A program made the position numbers and the translations under genes. A stretch of 64,000 bases of DNA from positions 186,001 through 250,000 of the forward strand of contig NZ_JBHLUH010000013.1 in NCBI RefSeq assembly GCF_042433955.1. Direction: 5' to 3'. Origin of the DNA: Phytohabitans kaempferiae. GTDB taxonomy: Bacteria; Actinomycetota; Actinomycetes; Mycobacteriales; Micromonosporaceae. Positions 61,222 to 64,000 of the stretch are shown piece by piece; positions within the stretch are counted from its first letter, which is position 1, and each line of letters begins with the position of its first letter. A model generated the notes under the pieces. That model was not told the origin of the DNA. It ran no database searches and was given only the letters and a program-made list of their open reading frames with translations.

Positions 61222-61839
61222 ATCAGCGTCGAACCACGCGTGAACGAGCAGATCCGGGCACGTGAGGTCCGACTGGTCGGCCCTGAGGGTGAGCAGGTGG
61301 GCATCGTCCCGCTGGAGCGCGCCCTTCAGCTGGCCGCGGACGTCGACCTGGACCTGGTCGAGGTTGCGCCGATGGCGCGCCCGCCGGTGTGCAAGCTCAT
61401 GGACTTCGGCAAGTTCAAGTACGAGAGCGCACTCAAGGCGCGCGAAGCGCGGCGTAATCAGCAGCAGACCGTCATCAAGGAGATGAAGCTCCGGCCGAAG
61501 ATCGATCCCCACGACTACGAGACCAAGAAGGGTCACGTCGTGCGGTTCCTGAAGGCGGGCGACAAGGTCAAGGTGACGATCATGTTCCGGGGTCGCGAGC
61601 AGAGCCGACCGGAGCTGGGCTACCGGCTTCTGCGGCGGCTCGAGTCGGAGATCTCGGATCTGGGGTACGTGGAGGCCGCCCCCAAGCAGGACGGCCGCAA
61701 CATGATCATGGTTTTGGCTCCGCACCGCGCTACCAAGGCCGCCGCCACGGCGGCCAAGGCGCCGGCGCGCGAGCGGGAGCCCGGTGCCGCCGAGGCACCG
61801 CCGGCCACGGCCGGACCCGCCGGACCGTCCGGCGAGTAG
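61222..61839 (+). CDS. infC: Translation initiation factor IF-3, probable ATC start
   Basis: N-domain with VNEQIRAREVRLVGPEGEQVG, linker KAREARRNQQQTVIKE, C-domain with FRGREQSRPELGYRLLRRLES and KQDGRNMIMVLAPH. A C-terminal Ala/Glu/Pro tail of about 25 residues. GAGGAGG (61211-61217) is 4 nt from ATC 61222 but 22 nt from the first ordinary start (GTG 61240), so ATC is the likely start; infC is known to use AUU or AUC for autoregulation. 205 residues. Confidence 0.93.
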   Translation: MSVEPRVNEQIRAREVRLVGPEGEQVGIVPLERALQLAADVDLDLVEVAPMARPPVCKLMDFGKFKYESALKAREARRNQQQTVIKEMKLRPKIDPHDYETKKGHVVRFLKAGDKVKVTIMFRGREQSRPELGYRLLRRLESEISDLGYVEAAPKQDGRNMIMVLAPHRATKAAATAAKAPAREREPGAAEAPPATAGPAGPSGE

Positions 61840-61858
61840 CAGGGGAGAGACGTTCCAC

Positions 61859-62053
61859 ATGCCGAAGATGAAGAGCCACACGGGGACGGGCAAGCGGGTC
61901 AAGGTGACCGGCAGCGGCAAGCTCGTGAAGCAGCAGGCCGGTATGCGCCACAACTTTGAAGGCAAGCCCTCCACGCGCACCCGCCGGCTGTCCGGCACGG
62001 TGACGGTGGCCAAGGCTGACGTCAAGCGAGTCAAGAAGCTGCTGGGCCGCTGA
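61859..62053 (+). CDS. rpmI: 50S ribosomal protein bL35
   Basis: Short, strongly basic: MPKMKSHTGTGKRVKVTGSG, HNFEGKPSTRTRRL, VAKADVKRVKKLLGR. 64 residues, the standard length. AGGGGAGAG 10 nt upstream. Second gene of the infC operon. Confidence 0.97.
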   Translation: MPKMKSHTGTGKRVKVTGSGKLVKQQAGMRHNFEGKPSTRTRRLSGTVTVAKADVKRVKKLLGR

Positions 62054-62085
62054 CGCGCGCCACTTGACATAGAGAAGGAGTTGAG

Positions 62086-62472
62086 ATGGCACGCGTCAAG
62101 CGGGCTGTGAACGCCCAGAAGAAGCGCCGCACCCTGCTGGAAGAGGCCAGCGGCTACCGCGGGCAGCGCTCCCGGCTGTACCGCAAGGCCAAGGAGCAGG
62201 TGCTGCACTCGATGCAGTACGCCTACCGTGACCGCCGCGACCGCAAGGGCGACTTCCGGCAGCTTTGGATCACCCGGATCAACGCGGGGGCCCGCGCCAA
62301 CGGCCTCACGTACAACCGGCTGATCCAGGGGCTGCGCCTCGCCTGTGTCGAGGTCGACCGCAAGATCCTGGCCGACATGGCGGTCAACGACGCGCCGGCG
62401 TTCGCCGCGCTCGTCGAGGTCGCCCGCGCGGCCGTCGCTGCGGAGGGCACCGGCGGCGCTCAGGCCGCGTGA
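62086..62472 (+). CDS. rplT: 50S ribosomal protein bL20
   Basis: ARVKRAVNAQKKRRTLLEEA, GYRGQRSRLYRKAKEQVLHS, YRDRRDRKGDFRQLWITRIN, YNRLIQGL are all conserved. 128 residues with AAGGAG before the ATG. Overlaps the following methyltransferase gene by 4 bases (GTGA). Confidence 0.97.
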   Translation: MARVKRAVNAQKKRRTLLEEASGYRGQRSRLYRKAKEQVLHSMQYAYRDRRDRKGDFRQLWITRINAGARANGLTYNRLIQGLRLACVEVDRKILADMAVNDAPAFAALVEVARAAVAAEGTGGAQAA

Positions 62473-63320
62473 CCCAGCAACAGCACCAACCACGACCCGG
62501 GGACGGTCCGTACACCGTGCGGACGCCCCGGGTCGTCGCTGCTCGGCGCCTCCAGCGCCGCCGCGACCGCGACGCCGCGGGACTCTTCCTCGCCGAGGGA
62601 CCGCAGGCCGTCCGCGAAGCCGCCGCCTCCGCCGCGGTCCACGAGATATTTGGTACGACACCGGCACTGGCCCGGCACGCCGAGCTGATCGAGTCGGCGG
62701 CCCGCGCGGGCGCCCGCGTCTCCCCGGTCACCGACGAGGCCCTGGCCGCGCTCGCCGAGACGGTGCGGCCGCAAGGGCTGGTGGCGGTCTGCGCGCAGCG
62801 GTCGGTACCCCTGGAAAAGGCCCTGGAGCGCGGGCCGCGACTCGTCGCGGTGCTCGCGGAGATCCGGGATCCGGGCAATGCCGGCACGGTCCTGCGCACC
62901 GCGGACGCCGCGGGGGCCGGTGCGGTGGTCTTCGCCGGCGACGCGGTCGATCCCTACAACGGCAAGTGCGTACGGGCCTCGGCGGGCAGCCTGTTCCATG
63001 TGGACGTGGCCCGCGAGCCGGACCCGACCGGCGCGATCGGGACGATCCGCGGGCGAGGGCTGGCCGTCTACGCGGCCACCGGCTACGGCGAGACCGACCT
63101 CGACGAGCTCGCCGACACGGGCGGGCTGGACGGGCCGACCGCGTGGCTCTTCGGCTCCGAGGCGCACGGCCTGCCGGAGGAGCTGCTGGCCGCCGCCGAC
63201 GCCCGCGTGCGCGTGCCGATCTACGGGGGCGCGGAGAGCCTCAACCTGGCCGCCGCCGCGGCCGTGTGCCTGTACGCCTCGGCGCGGGCCCACCGCGCGG
63301 GGCGAAACACCAGCGAGTGA
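62469..63320 (+). CDS. SpoU/TrmH-family RNA 2'-O-methyltransferase
   Basis: N-terminal substrate-binding domain (LFLAEGPQAVREAA) and C-terminal trefoil-knot domain with motif 1 AEIRDPGNAGTVLRTADAAGA, motif 2 WLFGSEAHGLPEEL and motif 3 ESLNLAAAAAVCLYASAR. 283 residues. Probably a 23S rRNA ribose methylase (the gene between rplT and pheS in most actinobacteria); the exact target is unknown. GTG 62469 overlaps the rplT stop. Confidence 0.92.
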   Translation: MTQQQHQPRPGDGPYTVRTPRVVAARRLQRRRDRDAAGLFLAEGPQAVREAAASAAVHEIFGTTPALARHAELIESAARAGARVSPVTDEALAALAETVRPQGLVAVCAQRSVPLEKALERGPRLVAVLAEIRDPGNAGTVLRTADAAGAGAVVFAGDAVDPYNGKCVRASAGSLFHVDVAREPDPTGAIGTIRGRGLAVYAATGYGETDLDELADTGGLDGPTAWLFGSEAHGLPEELLAAADARVRVPIYGGAESLNLAAAAAVCLYASARAHRAGRNTSE

Positions 63321-63383
63321 CCATCGCGGGGAGCGCCGGCGGCCGAGGAGCGGAGCGAGCGTGGGGCCGACCTCGAGGCTCAG

Positions 63384-63389
63384 TAGACT
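63384..63389 (+). promoter_or_regulatory. -10 box for leaderless pheS
   Basis: TAGACT ends 9 nt before the GTG at 63399. The ATG at 63393 is only 3 nt away, too close to be the transcript start. Confidence 0.55.
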
Positions 63390-63398
63390 CTGATGGCT

Positions 63399-64000
63399 GT
63401 GACGTACCGCAACGATCCGTACGACCCGAAGCAGGTCGCGCTCCTCGACCCGGAAGCGCTGGGTGACGCCGTCGCGAAGGCGGGGGAGGCGTTCGCCTCG
63501 GCCGCCGACCCCGACGCGCTCGCCGGCCTCAAGCACCTGCACCTCGGCGACCGGTCGCCGGTGTCGCTGGCCCGCCGCGAGATCGGCGCGCTGCCGCCGG
63601 CCGCGAAGGCCGACGCCGGCAAGCGGGTCAACCAGGCGCGCGCCGCGATCCAGGCGGCCTTCGACGCGCGCGCGGTCGAGCTGGAGCGGGTCCAGGCGGA
63701 GCGGATCCTCGCCGAGGAGCGGGTCGACGTCACCCTCCCGTGGGACCGCCGCCCGCGTGGTGCCCGCCATCCGTTGACCACGCTGATGGAGCGGGTCGGC
63801 GACCTCTTCGTGGGCATGGGCTACGAGATCGCCGAGGGCCCCGAGCTGGAGCTGGAGTGGGCCAACTTCGACGCGCTCAACATCCCGCCGGACCACCCCG
63901 CGCGCGGGCTGATGGACACCTTCCACGTCCAGGATCCCGGCCTGGTGCTGCGTACGCACACGTCGCCGGTGCAGGCGCGCACGATGCTGACCCGCCAGCC
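63399..64000 (+). CDS. pheS: Phenylalanine-tRNA ligase alpha subunit, 5' part (cut by window end)
   Basis: The frame TYRNDPYDPKQVALLDPEAL is open to the end of the window. N-terminal helical arm (LARREIGALPPAAKADAGKR, NQARAAIQAAF), then the catalytic part RHPLTTLMERVGDLFVGMGY, EIAEGPELELEWANFDALN, and TSPVQARTMLTR. This is the class II PheRS alpha chain. GTG 63399 is preferred over ATG 63393 because of the -10 box. pheT should follow beyond the window. Confidence 0.95.
   Translation, partial: MTYRNDPYDPKQVALLDPEALGDAVAKAGEAFASAADPDALAGLKHLHLGDRSPVSLARREIGALPPAAKADAGKRVNQARAAIQAAFDARAVELERVQAERILAEERVDVTLPWDRRPRGARHPLTTLMERVGDLFVGMGYEIAEGPELELEWANFDALNIPPDHPARGLMDTFHVQDPGLVLRTHTSPVQARTMLTRQ

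Noticed and set aside
63317..63466. Bridging micro-ORF between the RNA methyltransferase and pheS
   Set aside because: The frame from GTG 63317 does not stop at the pheS start; pheS has its own leaderless promoter.

Overview
The window is a high-GC actinomycete chromosome segment, almost entirely protein-coding. Gene order and product types (aspS, rarA, alaS-ruvX-mltG-aro genes, efp-nusB-bldD, pyr genes, mihF-gmk-rpoZ-coaBC-metK-priA-def-fmt-rsmB, rib genes, hisE-hisG, infC-rpmI-rplT-pheS) fit a sporulating filamentous actinomycete, most likely Micromonosporaceae. BldD, actinobacterial IHF, a polyprenol-phosphate mannosyltransferase pair, an ATPase-degenerate PriA, many GTG starts and many -10 boxes 7-9 nt ahead of a start codon (leaderless mRNAs) support this. 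The genus is inferred, not shown.

Layout. 1-3.4 kb: 3' end of aspS, tandem hairpins, a decayed acetyltransferase, a small membrane protein and rarA. 3.5-8.5 kb: one gene for a 1662-residue protein built from several expanded Gly/Pro/Arg/Asp/His repeat blocks, with one membrane segment near its C-terminus. 8.5-19.4 kb: alaS, ruvX, mltG and the shikimate genes aroE, aroC, aroK, aroB, aroQ, with an ArsR remnant after alaS and a WYL regulator plus hydrolase remnant inside the aro cluster. 19.2-21.9 kb (minus): two lipoglycan-type mannosyltransferases, the distal one overlapping aroQ antisense. 22-25.4 kb: efp, nusB, a WXG-like pair and bldD. 25.7-37 kb: pyrR-pyrB-pyrC-carA-carB-pyrD-bioA and pyrF. 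37-45.8 kb: mihF, gmk, rpoZ, coaBC, metK, priA, def, fmt, rsmB. 46-52.8 kb: a septum-formation-type lipoprotein, rpe, a receiver-GGDDF protein, and a riboflavin operon behind an FMN riboswitch. 52.9-57 kb: an amino-acid-type ABC transporter divergent from a sigma factor/GerMN pair. 57-64 kb: hisE, hisG, a transporter, hsp20 with a HAIR operator, a PH-domain protein, and infC-rpmI-rplT-rRNA methylase-pheS (cut by the window end).

Regulation readable in the sequence: an FMN riboswitch (ribD), a PyrR-binding hairpin next to the pyrR ribosome binding site, a BldD-box-like site on the bldD -35, a HAIR site (hsp20), an attenuator-like hairpin in a long infC leader with a probable ATC start, and an ECF-type promoter ahead of the sigma gene.

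The most unusual observation is a set of micro-ORFs that exactly fill gaps between co-directional genes. Each starts with an RTGA overlap on the upstream stop codon and ends with an overlap on the downstream start codon. At least two repeat families are involved: a 125-bp family (twice before pyrD, once before ribBA, always 43 codons, no indels, foldable with one covarying pair) and an 89/90-bp family (before pyrB and carA). Shorter related or merely analogous ones lie before aroQ, bioA, ribH, the GerMN gene and the transporter after hisG. They look like mobile or amplifying intercistronic elements that preserve translational coupling. Similar sequence also appears as an in-frame insertion in pyrC.
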